Source of the DNA: Rhodobacter sp.
GTDB lineage: Bacteria > Pseudomonadota > Alphaproteobacteria > Rhodobacterales > Rhodobacteraceae
Direction: 5' to 3'
Length of the DNA: 56,925 nucleotides
Assembly: GCA_030066215.1 (NCBI GenBank)
Contig: JASJCA010000060.1
Coordinates: 1 to 56,925 of the forward strand
Shown here piece by piece: positions 43,557-52,100 of the stretch. A model generated the notes under the pieces. That model was not told where the DNA came from. It was given only the letters and a program-made list of their open reading frames with translations, and ran no database searches. A program made the translations under genes and the position numbers. How positions within the stretch are numbered: the first letter of the stretch is position 1; each line of letters opens with the position of its first letter.

Positions 43557-44150
43557 TCAGGTCTTCTGCCCGATCCGCGACTCGGTGCCCTCGCGCAGGC
43601 GGCGGATGTTCTCACGATGCTTCCCGACGATCAGCAGGCCGAGAACAGCCACCAGAACCGCCCCGTGCCAGTGATAGAATACAAATGTGTAGACAGGGGC
43701 GAGTACAGCGGCCGCAAGCGCCGAGAGCGAGCTGAAGCGGAACAGCGCGGCCACCACCAGCCAGGTCGCGCCGGCCGCAGCACCCACCGGCAAGCTCAGC
43801 GCCAGCAGCGTGCCCATGAAGGTCGCAACGCCCTTGCCGCCCTTGAACCCCAGGAAGACCGAATAGAGGTGGCCGAGCATCGCGAACAGGCCGGCGATGC
43901 CGGCCGCGCCCTCGCCGACCAGCCAGCGCGCCAGCAGTACCGCCACCGCGCCCTTGCCCGCGTCGCCCAAAAGCGTCAGCAGCGCCGCCGCCTTGTTGCC
44001 GGTGCGCAACACGTTGGTCGCGCCGATATTGCCCGACCCGATCTGGCGCAGATCGCCCAGCCCGAAGATCCGCGCCATCAGGATGCCGAACGGCACCGAG
44101 CCCAAGAGATAGGCCAGGACCGCGGTGGCAAGGGTCGGGATCAAGTCCAT
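43557..44150 (-). CDS. plsY: acyl-phosphate:glycerol-3-phosphate acyltransferase
   Basis: Inner-membrane acyltransferase (197 residues) starting phospholipid synthesis from acyl-phosphate. The motifs LGSVPFGILMARIFGLGDLR (about 16-35), GSGNIGATNVLR (about 38-49) and FKGGKGVATFMGTL (about 102-115) are those of PlsY. Five hydrophobic helices. Last gene of the minus-strand run that includes the pyrC-like gene, 72 bases upstream. Confidence 0.93.
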   Translation of the reverse strand: MDLIPTLATAVLAYLLGSVPFGILMARIFGLGDLRQIGSGNIGATNVLRTGNKAAALLTLLGDAGKGAVAVLLARWLVGEGAAGIAGLFAMLGHLYSVFLGFKGGKGVATFMGTLLALSLPVGAAAGATWLVVAALFRFSSLSALAAAVLAPVYTFVFYHWHGAVLVAVLGLLIVGKHRENIRRLREGTESRIGQKT

Positions 44151-44222
44151 CCGGGCTCCGTCGTCTGGCCGGAACTATCCGCGCCGACCCGCACGATGTC
44201 CAGCGCGCGGCGGCCGGCCGGG

Positions 44223-45515
44223 TCAGTCCCGGGCATAGACCTCTTGCCCCGCGACCCAAGTCTTCAGCACCCGGCCCTGCATCCGGGCGCCGTCGAACGG
44301 CGTGTTCTTGGACTTCGACTGCAGGGTGAAACGGTCCAGCACGAAGGGCGCGTCGAGGTCGAACAGCACAAGGTCCGCCGGCGCCCCCGGGGCCAGACGT
44401 CCGCCGGGCAGGCCCAGACGCCTCGCCGGGTTGAGCGACAGCGCGCGGAAGAGCTGCGGCAGCGTCAGCTGGCCCGCATGCACCAGGCGCAGCGCGGCGG
44501 GCAGCAGGGTTTCCAGGCCGACGGCGCCCGAGGCGGCCTCTTCGAATGGCCGGCGCTTGGATTCCTCGTCCTGCGGCGTGTGCATCGAGCCGATCACGTC
44601 GATCAGCCCCGAGGCCACCGCCTCGACCAGCGCCAGCCGGTCGGTTTCGCTGCGCAACGGCGGCTTGATCTTGAAAAAGGTGCGGTAGTCGCCGACGTCG
44701 AGCTCGTTCAGCGTCAGATGGTGGATGTTGGCGCCGGCGGTGACGTCGAGCCCGGCGGCCTTGGCGCGTTCGAGTGCCGGCAGCGCCGCGGCGCAGGACA
44801 GATTGTCGGCGTGGTAGCGCGCACCGGTCATCTCGACCAGGGCGAGGTCGCGGTCGAGGCCCAGGCGTTCGGCCATCGGCGGCACCGCAGGCAGACCGCG
44901 CAGCGAGGCGAACTTGCCCGAAGTCGCCGCCGCCCCCGCGCTGAGCCCGGGATCCTGGGGATGCGCCACCACCAACGCGCCGAGCGAGCGGGCATAGGTC
45001 AGCGCCCGAGCGAAAACGCGGGTATCGGCCACCACGCTGTCGCAGTCGGTGAAGGCCACGGCGCCGGCGTCGCGCAAAAAGCCGATCTCGACCATCTCGC
45101 GGCCCTGCCGGCCCTTGGTCAGCGCCGCCATCGGGCGGATCGCGACCGGGGCGTCCTGCGCCGCGCGGCGGGCGACGAATTCCAGCTGCTCGGGCGTGTC
45201 GATCGCCGGCGTGGTGTCGGGCCGGGTGACCATCGTTGTCACGCCGCCCGCTGCCGCCGCGCGCCCTGCCGAGCGGAAGCTCTCTTTGTGCCGCTCGCCG
45301 GGCTCGCAGACCTTGACGCCGAGATCGACGATCCCCGGCGCCAGAACCTTGTTGCTACAGCGCAGAATGTTTCGCGCGCGAAACATTTCCGCTTCGATTT
45401 CAGAAGGTTGCGTTAAGACTGCGTCAATCTTCCCTGCTGAAATCTTAACGGCGCCCGGCATTTCGGTCCCCGCCTCAGGGTCGATCAGCAGCGCCTCGGC
45501 GATCAGCAGGCTCAT
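44223..45515 (-). CDS. dihydroorotase-like protein, probably non-catalytic
   Basis: A 430-residue amidohydrolase-fold protein of the dihydroorotase family. Where active enzymes have the metal pair HxH and a substrate Arg (DMHVHLREPG) it reads DLGVKVCEPG: Gly66, Lys68 and Cys70. The catalytic Asp (TDHAPH) is Met311 in IGSMHTPQ. ANIHHLTLNE and the GLETLLPA end of the fold are kept. This pattern matches the inactive PyrC-like partners of aspartate carbamoyltransferase known in Pseudomonas-type enzymes, and pyrB is six genes upstream in the same run. ATG overlaps the preceding gene's stop. Databases usually call it pyrC. Confidence 0.85.
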   Translation of the reverse strand: MSLLIAEALLIDPEAGTEMPGAVKISAGKIDAVLTQPSEIEAEMFRARNILRCSNKVLAPGIVDLGVKVCEPGERHKESFRSAGRAAAAGGVTTMVTRPDTTPAIDTPEQLEFVARRAAQDAPVAIRPMAALTKGRQGREMVEIGFLRDAGAVAFTDCDSVVADTRVFARALTYARSLGALVVAHPQDPGLSAGAAATSGKFASLRGLPAVPPMAERLGLDRDLALVEMTGARYHADNLSCAAALPALERAKAAGLDVTAGANIHHLTLNELDVGDYRTFFKIKPPLRSETDRLALVEAVASGLIDVIGSMHTPQDEESKRRPFEEAASGAVGLETLLPAALRLVHAGQLTLPQLFRALSLNPARRLGLPGGRLAPGAPADLVLFDLDAPFVLDRFTLQSKSKNTPFDGARMQGRVLKTWVAGQEVYARD

Positions 45516-46039
45516 CCCGACCCCCTTTGCACGTCCCGCATCAGGCCATAGACCTTGCGCGCCTCGGGGATCAATTCGAAACCGACCGACAGGCGCTCTT
45601 CGCCGGAGCGGCCGAAGTTGCGGGTGCGGTGGGCGAACCAGATCGTGCCGGGATCGGCGCCGTCGAAGTCGAGCACGGTGTCGCCGGCGATGGCGTAGTC
45701 GCTGAGCCGCCGGTCGCCCCAGGGCGGCCGCGTGGCGATGACCGCGCGGCGGTCGGTCAGCGCATAGCGGGTGTGGCGGCGCAGATAGGCGTCCCAGACC
45801 TGAACGCCGACCGCCTGGTAGAGCCCGAGCCCCAGAAAGATCAGCCCGAACGGCCAGACCGGCACCGGCACAGGCCGGGTCATGGCGATCCAGGCCACCC
45901 CGAAGCCGGCGAAGAACACCGCCTGGAACGCCTGCACCGGGCTTTTGATCCGGAACCGCAGCGTCGGGGCGGGGCGGCCCTGCCACAGAACGGTCTCGCC
46001 GTCGCGCAGGACGCCGGACCAGTCGGCCTGGGGCGTCAT
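45512..46039 (-). CDS. membrane protein with PH-like domain, paralogue 1
   Basis: A 175-residue protein. A short N-terminal segment LRDGETVLWQGRPAPTLRFR leads into two membrane helices (about 35-80), then a soluble domain with RHTRYALTDRRAVIATRPPW near 89-108 and a final ARKVYGLMRDVQRG. The LTDRRAxIAT block is typical of bacterial PH-like domains. It is a clear paralogue of its upstream neighbour. Overlaps both flanking genes by 4 bases, hence coupled. Function unknown. Confidence 0.7.
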   Translation of the reverse strand: MTPQADWSGVLRDGETVLWQGRPAPTLRFRIKSPVQAFQAVFFAGFGVAWIAMTRPVPVPVWPFGLIFLGLGLYQAVGVQVWDAYLRRHTRYALTDRRAVIATRPPWGDRRLSDYAIAGDTVLDFDGADPGTIWFAHRTRNFGRSGEERLSVGFELIPEARKVYGLMRDVQRGSG

Positions 46040-46560
46040 CCGGCCTTCCTTTGCACGTCGCGGAACAGCTTGTAGACCGCCTCGCCGTCGACCAGCCGCT
46101 CGAACCCGATCGGCACCCGGGTCGAGCCGTTCTTGGTGCGGCGGTAGGTGTGGGCGAAGTAGATCGACGGCTTCTCGCCGTCCTGGAAGTCGAGCGGGGT
46201 CTTGGCGTCGATGGGATAGCTCTTCAGCTTGCGGCCCTGCAGCGGCAGGTCGGTGGCGATGAAGGCGCGGCGGTCGGTCAGCGTGTACCAGGTGTGGCGC
46301 CGGCGCCAGGCGGACCAGTAGGGCGGGCCGAAGGCGACGCCGAGCCCGACGAAGAAGTGGATCAGGCCGAACATCCAGAACCCGCCGCCGGCTTGCGACG
46401 CCATGATCATCCAAAACAGTGCGAAACCGGCGAAGGCGAGGCCGAAGAGCAGGCTTGCGGTATGCGCCACGCGCCAGACCACGCGGGTGCCGGGGCGGCC
46501 CTGCCACAGGATCGACTCGCCGTCGTCGAGGATGCCTTCCCACCCCGCAGGTACGGTCAT
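46036..46560 (-). CDS. membrane protein with PH-like domain, paralogue 2
   Basis: A 174-residue protein with the same layout as the gene downstream: LDDGESILWQGRPGTRVVWR, two membrane helices (about 32-80), RHTWYTLTDRRAFIATDLPL near 88-107 and a VYKLFRDVQRKAG end. Tandem duplication is evident. Its stop overlaps the start of paralogue 1. Confidence 0.7.
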   Translation of the reverse strand: MTVPAGWEGILDDGESILWQGRPGTRVVWRVAHTASLLFGLAFAGFALFWMIMASQAGGGFWMFGLIHFFVGLGVAFGPPYWSAWRRRHTWYTLTDRRAFIATDLPLQGRKLKSYPIDAKTPLDFQDGEKPSIYFAHTYRRTKNGSTRVPIGFERLVDGEAVYKLFRDVQRKAG

Positions 46561-46578
46561 CTCGCGGCCCCCCTCCGG

Positions 46579-46680
46579 CTATCCCGCCACCCAGACCATA
46601 ACACCGACCAACGCGAACATCACCAGAAGCGCCACCATTGCGACGCGGCCGGACATCTTTGGATCCTTGGGCTCTTGCAT
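46579..46680 (-). CDS. 33-aa single-helix membrane protein
   Basis: A very short gene: MQEPKDPKMSGRVAMVALLV followed by more hydrophobic residues to the stop, i.e. a polar 11-residue N-terminus and one membrane helix. GAGG lies 5 bases before the ATG. It sits between two coupled genes in the pyr run, 18 bases before the next. Not recognised; too short for most annotation. Real translation is likely from spacing and ribosome-binding site but unproven. Confidence 0.5.
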   Translation of the reverse strand: MQEPKDPKMSGRVAMVALLVMFALVGVMVWVAG

Positions 46681-46686
46681 CGGGCC

Positions 46687-47259
46687 TCAATAGGGTTGCG
46701 AGCGGAAGTAGAACACCAGCGCCAAGAGCGCGACGGCGCCGAGCAGGATGCCGAGAAGGACGATCAGCGAGGTGCCGCGCGGCGGCGGGCCGGGGGCCGG
46801 GGCGGCGCCAGGCGTCATCTCGGGTGCTTCGTCACCCGGCACCGGCATGGGCGCGCGTGGGCGTTCGGCCTCGGCCATGCGGTAGGTGCCGAGCGGGCGC
46901 AGCGGCGGTGTCGGAGTCAGCGTCTGCGCGGTACCCTGGAACGCGGCGCTGAGCACCACGACGATATGCCCGGTTTCGGCCTCGAGCGCGGCGCGGTCCG
47001 GGTCGATGTCGGGCGCCGCGATGCCGAGCCCGTCGATCAGGTAGCCGGGCAGCCCGACGCCCTTCAGATCGGCGGCGGCGAAAAGCTCGACCTGGGAGGG
47101 GTCGAGCGCGGTGGCGCCGAGCGCCTGGCGCAACGGCCAGTCGGCGGCGTCGCCCTCGGGCGGCGCCTTGTAGGCCGCCGCCGCGGCCGGCTCGAGGTCC
47201 AGCGCGTAGACTCGCACCACCTCGCGTTCGCCGGCGGGGACCTCGGTGGGGTCTGTCAT
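46687..47259 (-). CDS. hypothetical tail-anchored membrane protein
   Basis: A 190-residue protein. Residues 1-115 are soluble with a REVVRVYALDLEPAAAAAYK start and an AALEAETGHIVVVLSAAFQG segment; then a Pro-rich linker (PTPPLRPLGTY, APAPGPPPRG) and one C-terminal membrane helix (about 165-187). Not recognised. Overlaps the upstream gene's stop by 4 bases. Confidence 0.65.
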   Translation of the reverse strand: MTDPTEVPAGEREVVRVYALDLEPAAAAAYKAPPEGDAADWPLRQALGATALDPSQVELFAAADLKGVGLPGYLIDGLGIAAPDIDPDRAALEAETGHIVVVLSAAFQGTAQTLTPTPPLRPLGTYRMAEAERPRAPMPVPGDEAPEMTPGAAPAPGPPPRGTSLIVLLGILLGAVALLALVFYFRSQPY

Positions 47260-47705
47260 GGCCCCTCCGGCAGGCCGGCGGCGCGTTGCAGGCGGCGCTG
47301 CGTGGCGGTGGCGTCGGCCTGGTATTTGATCAGGTGCTTGGCGCCGCCGGTCGTCACCACCTGGACCACGCCGAAGAACCGGTTGACCTTGGCGATCTCG
47401 GTGAGTTTCGCGATGCGCTCCTGAGGGCCCATCAGCCGGCGGTCGGTGAGGTCCCAGCGGACCGCGAGTTCCTCGGACGCCATGTACCAGCCGCGCAGCA
47501 CGATCGCCGCCAGCCCGCCGATCGCGCCGGTCCAGACATGCGGGTTGCCGACGGCCCAGAGCACGGCCATGCCGACGGCCATGGCGATGGCGGCGAGCCA
47601 GGCGTTGTCGCGCAGATAGGCGCCGCGGTCGGGGCGAAAGCTTTCGAAGATCGCCTCGCCGTCCTGCAGCGGCGCTGAGGGGGTCAGGTGTGCGCCGTCA
47701 GGCAT
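47256..47705 (-). CDS. membrane protein with PH-like domain
   Basis: A 149-residue protein: [20 protein letters not shown], two membrane helices (about 35-75), then [20 protein letters not shown] and [20 protein letters not shown]. The LTDRR block links it distantly to the paralogues at 45512 and 46036. Its ATG overlaps the pyrB stop by 8 bases, so its translation depends on pyrB. Confidence 0.68.
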   Translation of the reverse strand: MPDGAHLTPSAPLQDGEAIFESFRPDRGAYLRDNAWLAAIAMAVGMAVLWAVGNPHVWTGAIGGLAAIVLRGWYMASEELAVRWDLTDRRLMGPQERIAKLTEIAKVNRFFGVVQVVTTGGAKHLIKYQADATATQRRLQRAAGLPEGP

Positions 47706-48648
47706 AGACGCCCTCCGGCCTGGCCTTGAGATTGCGCGCCAGAAGGTCCATCGCCGCCATACGCACGGCGACCCCCATCTCGACCTGGTCCTGGATCACC
47801 GAGCGGTTGATGTCGTCGGCGATAGTGCCGTCGATCTCGACCCCGCGGTTCATCGGCCCGGGATGCATGACGATGGCGTCGGGTTTGGCGTGGCCGAGCG
47901 CCTCGGCGTCGAGCCCGAAGCGGTGGTAGTATTCGCGTTCGCTGGGGATGAAGCCGCCATCCATACGCTCCTTTTGCAGCCGCAGCATCATCACCACGTC
48001 GGCGTCTGCGAGGCCCTGGCCCATGTCGTCATAGACCTCGACGCCCCACTCGGCGGCGCCGGCCGGGATCAGCGTCGGCGGGCCGATCAGGCGCAGGCGG
48101 CTTTCCATCTTGCCCAGCAGCAGGATGTTCGACCGCGCCACGCGGGAATGCGCGATGTCGCCGCAGATCGCCACGGTCAGCCGGTGCAGCCGGCCCTTGG
48201 CGCGGCGGATCGTCAGCGCGTCGAGAAGCGCCTGGGTGGGGTGCTCGTGGCGCCCGTCGCCGGCGTTCAGCACCGCGCAATTCACCTTTTCCGCCAGAAG
48301 GTTGACCGCGCCCGACATCGGGTGGCGCACGACCAGCAGGTCGGGATGCATGGCGTTCAGCGTCAGTGCGGTGTCGATCAGCGTCTCGCCCTTTTTCAGC
48401 GAGGTATGCTGCATCGCCATGTTCATCACGTCGGCGCCGAGGCGCTTGCCGGCGATCTCGAACGACGCCTGGGTGCGGGTCGAGGCCTCGAAGAACATGT
48501 TGATCTGGGTGAGACCGGCTAGCGTGTCGGCGTGCTTTATCTGGCGGCGGTTCAGGTCGACATATTGGTCGGCGAGGTCGAGAATCGCGGTGATGTCCTG
48601 GGGGGCCAGGTCCTCGATGCCCAGAAGATGCCTGTGGCGGAAACTCAT
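47698..48648 (-). CDS. pyrB: aspartate carbamoyltransferase catalytic chain
   Basis: Pyrimidine-pathway enzyme (316 residues) condensing carbamoyl phosphate and aspartate. Carbamoyl-phosphate site [12 protein letters not shown] (53-64), [10 protein letters not shown] (136-145) and [12 protein letters not shown] (261-272) are intact. The start [14 protein letters not shown] at 48648 is the family's usual opening; the frame is open further upstream without homology. No pyrI regulatory chain is nearby; the inactive dihydroorotase-like protein in the same run is the likely partner. First gene of the run. Confidence 0.94.
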   Translation of the reverse strand: MSFRHRHLLGIEDLAPQDITAILDLADQYVDLNRRQIKHADTLAGLTQINMFFEASTRTQASFEIAGKRLGADVMNMAMQHTSLKKGETLIDTALTLNAMHPDLLVVRHPMSGAVNLLAEKVNCAVLNAGDGRHEHPTQALLDALTIRRAKGRLHRLTVAICGDIAHSRVARSNILLLGKMESRLRLIGPPTLIPAGAAEWGVEVYDDMGQGLADADVVMMLRLQKERMDGGFIPSEREYYHRFGLDAEALGHAKPDAIVMHPGPMNRGVEIDGTIADDINRSVIQDQVEMGVAVRMAAMDLLARNLKARPEGVYA

Positions 48649-48765
48649 TGCGCCTCGGTGCCGGTTGCGCGCCTTATAGGCGGCGCGGCACCGGGCGGCA
48701 AGGCGCCGACTTTGCCGCTGGACGGCGCGGCGTCGGTCTGCTGAATGCCGCTGTGGAGAGTGCGA

Positions 48766-49422
48766 ATGAACATCATTTTCGACGTCGACGGCACACTGGT
48801 GCAAAGCTACCGGCTGGATACCGCGTGCTTCATCGCCGCGGTGCGCGACGTCTTGGGCGAGGTCCGCGTGCGCCCCGATTGGAACGACTATGTCCATGTC
48901 ACCGACGCGGGCATCTTGCGCGAGATTTGCGCCGATAACAGCTTGCCACAGGGCAGCGCAGTCGAGGTGCGGACCTGTTTCGCGGAACATGTTACGGCGC
49001 ATCTTTCGGCGCATCCGGAGGACTGCCAAGAGCTTCCCGGTGCTGGTGCCATGCTGGGGCGCCTTGCCGCGCAGGCCGGGGTCGGGATCGGCTTCGCGAC
49101 CGGCGGCTGGGCGGTGACCGCCGCGGCTAAGCTGGCGCATGCCGGCATCGCATTCGACCGGGCGGCGCTTTTTAGTTCCGACATTGCGCACGAGCGGATC
49201 GAGATCATGCGGGCCTGTCTCGCCGGCATCGGCGGCCCAGGTCCGGTGGTTTATGTCGGCGACGGCGAGTGGGACATGGCGGCGACCGGGGCGTTGGGTT
49301 GGCAGTTCATCGGTATCGGTCCGCGAGTTCGCGGCAAGTGCGAACGTTGGATTGCCGATTTCCACGGCCCCGCCTTCGGCGGCCATCTTTCCGACTTGTC
49401 GGGCGGCGCGCTGTCTCTGTGA
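48766..49422 (+). CDS. HAD family hydrolase
   Basis: A 218-residue phosphatase-type HAD protein. Motif I DVDGTL with nucleophile Asp6 and acid Asp8, motif II FATGGW near 112-117, and motif IV GDGEWDM near 166-172; a helical cap lies between motifs I and II. Substrate unknown. Start at 48766 chosen for the GGAGAG site about 8 bases upstream. Divergent from pyrB. Confidence 0.82.
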   Translation: MNIIFDVDGTLVQSYRLDTACFIAAVRDVLGEVRVRPDWNDYVHVTDAGILREICADNSLPQGSAVEVRTCFAEHVTAHLSAHPEDCQELPGAGAMLGRLAAQAGVGIGFATGGWAVTAAAKLAHAGIAFDRAALFSSDIAHERIEIMRACLAGIGGPGPVVYVGDGEWDMAATGALGWQFIGIGPRVRGKCERWIADFHGPAFGGHLSDLSGGALSL

Positions 49423-49453
49423 CACGCCGGCGGGAGCGGGTAGATTGAAGGCG

Positions 49454-50233
49454 ATGGATTCGCCGATCGGATATCACGAGGCCAAGGCGCTGCTGGAATG
49501 GCAGGTCGAATTGGGCGTCGACGAGGCGATCGGCGAGACGCCGATCAATCGCTATGAGCTGGACGCCGCGCCGCCGAAACCCAAACCCGCGCCTGCGCCC
49601 GAGCCGGAGACAACGCCGGTGGCAGCCCATGACCCGGTCGCGGCCGCGAAATCCGCCGCCGCCGCGGCCACCAACCTCGACGCCCTGCAAGGCGCCCTTG
49701 CTGCTTACGAATTCTGCGACCTCAAGCGCGGCGCGCGCAGTCTCGTTTTCGCCGACGGCAACCCAGCGGCGCGGGTCATGGTGATCGGCGAGGCTCCTGG
49801 CCGCGACGAGGACCTGCAGGGCAAGCCCTTCGTCGGCCGGGCCGGCCAGCTACTGGACCGGATGCTCGACTGCATCGGCCTCGCCCGCACCACGCCGGGC
49901 GCAGAACATGCCGTCTACATCACCAATATCCTGCCCTGGCGCCCGCCGCAGAACCGCGACCCGAAGCCGGAAGAGATCGCGATGATGCTGCCTTTCGTGC
50001 AACGCCATGTGGAGCTTGCCGCGCCGGATGTGCTGGTCTTGATGGGCAATGTCTCGTGCCTGGCGATGCTGGGCCGCAAGGGCATCACCCGGCTGCGCGG
50101 CAATTGGCAGGACGTGCTCGGTCGCCCGGCTTTGCCGATGTTCCACCCCGCCTATCTGCTGCGCAACCCGCACGCGAAACGCGAGGCGTGGCACGACCTG
50201 CTGATGCTGCAAGCGCGATTGCGGGGCCTTTGA
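49454..50233 (+). CDS. family-4-like uracil-DNA glycosylase without the Fe-S cysteines
   Basis: A 259-residue protein with a Pro/Ala-rich linker (about 38-70) then a UDG fold: [20 protein letters not shown] (112-131), [20 protein letters not shown] (156-175) and HPAYLLRNP (231-239). Family-4 enzymes hold a [4Fe-4S] cluster with four Cys; here the third is Trp162 and the fourth is Met177 or Met178, and only Cys88 is present near the first pair. It likely works without a cluster. From memory, an alphaproteobacterial UDG class of this kind exists (Bradyrhizobium BdiUng). Confidence 0.82.
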   Translation: MDSPIGYHEAKALLEWQVELGVDEAIGETPINRYELDAAPPKPKPAPAPEPETTPVAAHDPVAAAKSAAAAATNLDALQGALAAYEFCDLKRGARSLVFADGNPAARVMVIGEAPGRDEDLQGKPFVGRAGQLLDRMLDCIGLARTTPGAEHAVYITNILPWRPPQNRDPKPEEIAMMLPFVQRHVELAAPDVLVLMGNVSCLAMLGRKGITRLRGNWQDVLGRPALPMFHPAYLLRNPHAKREAWHDLLMLQARLRGL

Positions 50234-50236
50234 CCC

Positions 50237-50836
50237 ATGCGCATCCTCGCCTTTTCCGACCTGCACCATTCCCGCCGCCGCGCCGAGGCGCTTGTGGCGG
50301 CCAGCGCGGAGGCCGATTTGGTCATCGGCGCCGGCGATTTCTGCAACATGCGGCAAGATCTGATCGGCGCGATGAACCTCCTCGGCGGCATCGCCAAGCC
50401 CTTCGTTGTGGTGCCCGGCAACGCCGAAAGCCATGAGGAATTACGGGACGCCGCTCATGAAGGCACCCAGGTCCTGCACGGAACAGGCACCACGGTCGAC
50501 GGCGTGAAATTGTTCGGCCTCGGCTACGGCGTGCCCACCACACCGTTCGGCGCCTGGTCCTGCGATTTGAGCGAACGCGAGGCCACCGCCCTGCTATCGC
50601 AATGCGCAGAGGCCGACATCCTGATCACGCATTCCCCGCCCAAGGGCGTCGCCGACGTCACCTCGGGCGGGATGTCGGTGGGGTCCACCGCCGTGCGCGA
50701 CGCCATCGAGCGCCTGCAGCCGCAGCTCGCACTCTGCGGACATATCCACGACAGCTGGGGCCGCGAGGGCACGATTGGGCGCACGTGCGTGGTCAATCTC
50801 GGCCCCACCGAAAACTGGTTCGAGGTGACCCCGTGA
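50237..50836 (+). CDS. metallophosphoesterase
   Basis: Calcineurin-fold phosphoesterase of 199 residues with all five metal-site blocks: FSDLHHS (5-11), GAGDF (34-38), VVPGNAESHEE (55-65), ITHSPPKG (near 131) and CGHIHDSWG (near 170). YfcE/rpp-like substrates are typical of single-domain forms; the exact one is unknown. Starts 4 bases after the glycosylase stop and overlaps the LysE gene by GTGA. Confidence 0.85.
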   Translation: MRILAFSDLHHSRRRAEALVAASAEADLVIGAGDFCNMRQDLIGAMNLLGGIAKPFVVVPGNAESHEELRDAAHEGTQVLHGTGTTVDGVKLFGLGYGVPTTPFGAWSCDLSEREATALLSQCAEADILITHSPPKGVADVTSGGMSVGSTAVRDAIERLQPQLALCGHIHDSWGREGTIGRTCVVNLGPTENWFEVTP

Positions 50837-51453
50837 TCCCGGTCGATCCGCTGATCCTGCTGGCCTTCGTCCCGGCCTCGCTGGCGCTGAACCTCACGCC
50901 CGGCGCCGACATGATGTTCTGCCTCGGTCAGGGTCTGCGCGCCGGGCCGCGCGCCGCCTGGGCCGCGAGTGCGGGGATCTCAGCCGGCGCGATGGTGCAC
51001 GTCACGGTCGCCGGGCTTGGGCTCGGCGCCGCCGTTGCCGCCGCGCCCTGGGCCCTCGACGCGATCCGCTGGGCCGGCGTGGCCTACCTGTTGTGGCTGG
51101 CGGTGCAGACCCTGCGTGCCGGGCCTGTGGGTGCCGGCCAAGCGGGCGGCCCGCGGGCGTTTCGCGAGGCGCTGGTCGTCAACCTCACCAACCCCAAGGT
51201 CATCCTGTTCGTGCTGGCCTTCATCCCGCAATTCGTCGACCCCACGCGCGGCCCGGTCCTGGCGCAGTTCCTGATCTACGGCGCGGTGCTGGCGCTCGGC
51301 GGCTTCGTCATAAACGGCACGGTCGGCGTCTTCGCCGGCGGGCTGGGGCGGCAAATCGCCCGCTCGCCGCGGTTTTCGCGCGCGATTAGCTATGTCAGCG
51401 CCGGGGTCTTCGCCGCTCTGGCGCTGAGACTGGCGGTGATGGAGCGCACATGA
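50833..51453 (+). CDS. LysE family amino acid exporter
   Basis: A 206-residue inner-membrane exporter with about six helices. LALNLTPGADMMFCLGQGLR (18-37) and VNLTNPKVILFVLAFIPQFV (115-134) are the LysE/RhtB signatures. GTG start overlaps the phosphoesterase stop; its stop overlaps the moaB ATG. Substrate not predictable. Confidence 0.9.
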   Translation: MIPVDPLILLAFVPASLALNLTPGADMMFCLGQGLRAGPRAAWAASAGISAGAMVHVTVAGLGLGAAVAAAPWALDAIRWAGVAYLLWLAVQTLRAGPVGAGQAGGPRAFREALVVNLTNPKVILFVLAFIPQFVDPTRGPVLAQFLIYGAVLALGGFVINGTVGVFAGGLGRQIARSPRFSRAISYVSAGVFAALALRLAVMERT

Positions 51454-51992
51454 GCCGGATCGACGAAACCAAGGACTTCATCCCGGTCCGGATCGCCGTT
51501 CTGACGGTGTCGGACACCCGCGATCTGGACGACGACAAATCCGGCCGGACCCTGGTGGACCGGATCGAGGCCGCCGGGCACCGGCTGGCCGACCGCAAGA
51601 TCCTGCCCGACGAGCGCGCCGAGATCGCCGCGCAGTTGCGCGCCTGGTGCGCCGACCCCGAAATCGACGTGGTGATCTCGACCGGCGGCACCGGGCTGAC
51701 CGGGCGCGACGTCACCGTCGAGGCGCATCGCGACGTCTACGAGAAGGAGATCGACGCCTTCGGCACGGTCTTCACCATGGTCAGCATGCAGAAGATCGGC
51801 ACCAGCGCGGTGCAGTCGCGGGCCACCGGCGGCGTTGCGGGCGGCACCTATCTGTTCGCCCTGCCGGGCTCGCCCGGGGCCTGCAAGGACGCTTGGGACG
51901 AGATTTTGCGCTGGCAATTCGACTATCGTCACCGGCCTTGCAACTTTGTCGAGATTTTTCCGCGATTGGACGAGCATCGGCGACGGAAGTAG
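51450..51992 (+). CDS. moaB: molybdenum cofactor biosynthesis protein B
   Basis: MoaB/MogA-type protein (180 residues) acting in molybdopterin adenylylation or metal insertion. RIAVLTVSDTRDLDDDKSGR (about 11-30), ISTGGTGLTGRDVTVEAHRD (about 75-94) and the FALPGSPGACKDAWDEIL end are diagnostic. Overlaps the LysE gene by 4 bases, so it lies at the end of a coupled run starting at 49454. moaD and moaE are 15 kb away. Confidence 0.92.
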   Translation: MSRIDETKDFIPVRIAVLTVSDTRDLDDDKSGRTLVDRIEAAGHRLADRKILPDERAEIAAQLRAWCADPEIDVVISTGGTGLTGRDVTVEAHRDVYEKEIDAFGTVFTMVSMQKIGTSAVQSRATGGVAGGTYLFALPGSPGACKDAWDEILRWQFDYRHRPCNFVEIFPRLDEHRRRK

Positions 51993-52032
51993 GCGGCGCG
52001 CGCGTATCAGGCAGACGTGACATCCGCGTGGC

Positions 52033-52061
52033 TTGGACCGGATCGCCGTCGGCGCTATGTT
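52033..52061 (+). promoter_or_regulatory. candidate promoter for the RND operon
   Basis: TTGGAC (52033-52038) and TATGTT (52056-52061) are separated by exactly 17 bases, about 40 bases before the HlyD ATG at 52101. Partial matches to the sigma-70 consensus only. Confidence 0.35.
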
Positions 52062-52100
52062 ATGCGCCGAGCCACGCCTTAACGTAAAGGCCCGCCAAAC

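Noticed and set aside
43557-48648. Antisense plus-strand frames of 450-600 codons across the pyr run
   Set aside because: The minus-strand genes have clear motifs and coupled overlaps; the plus frames are composition shadows.
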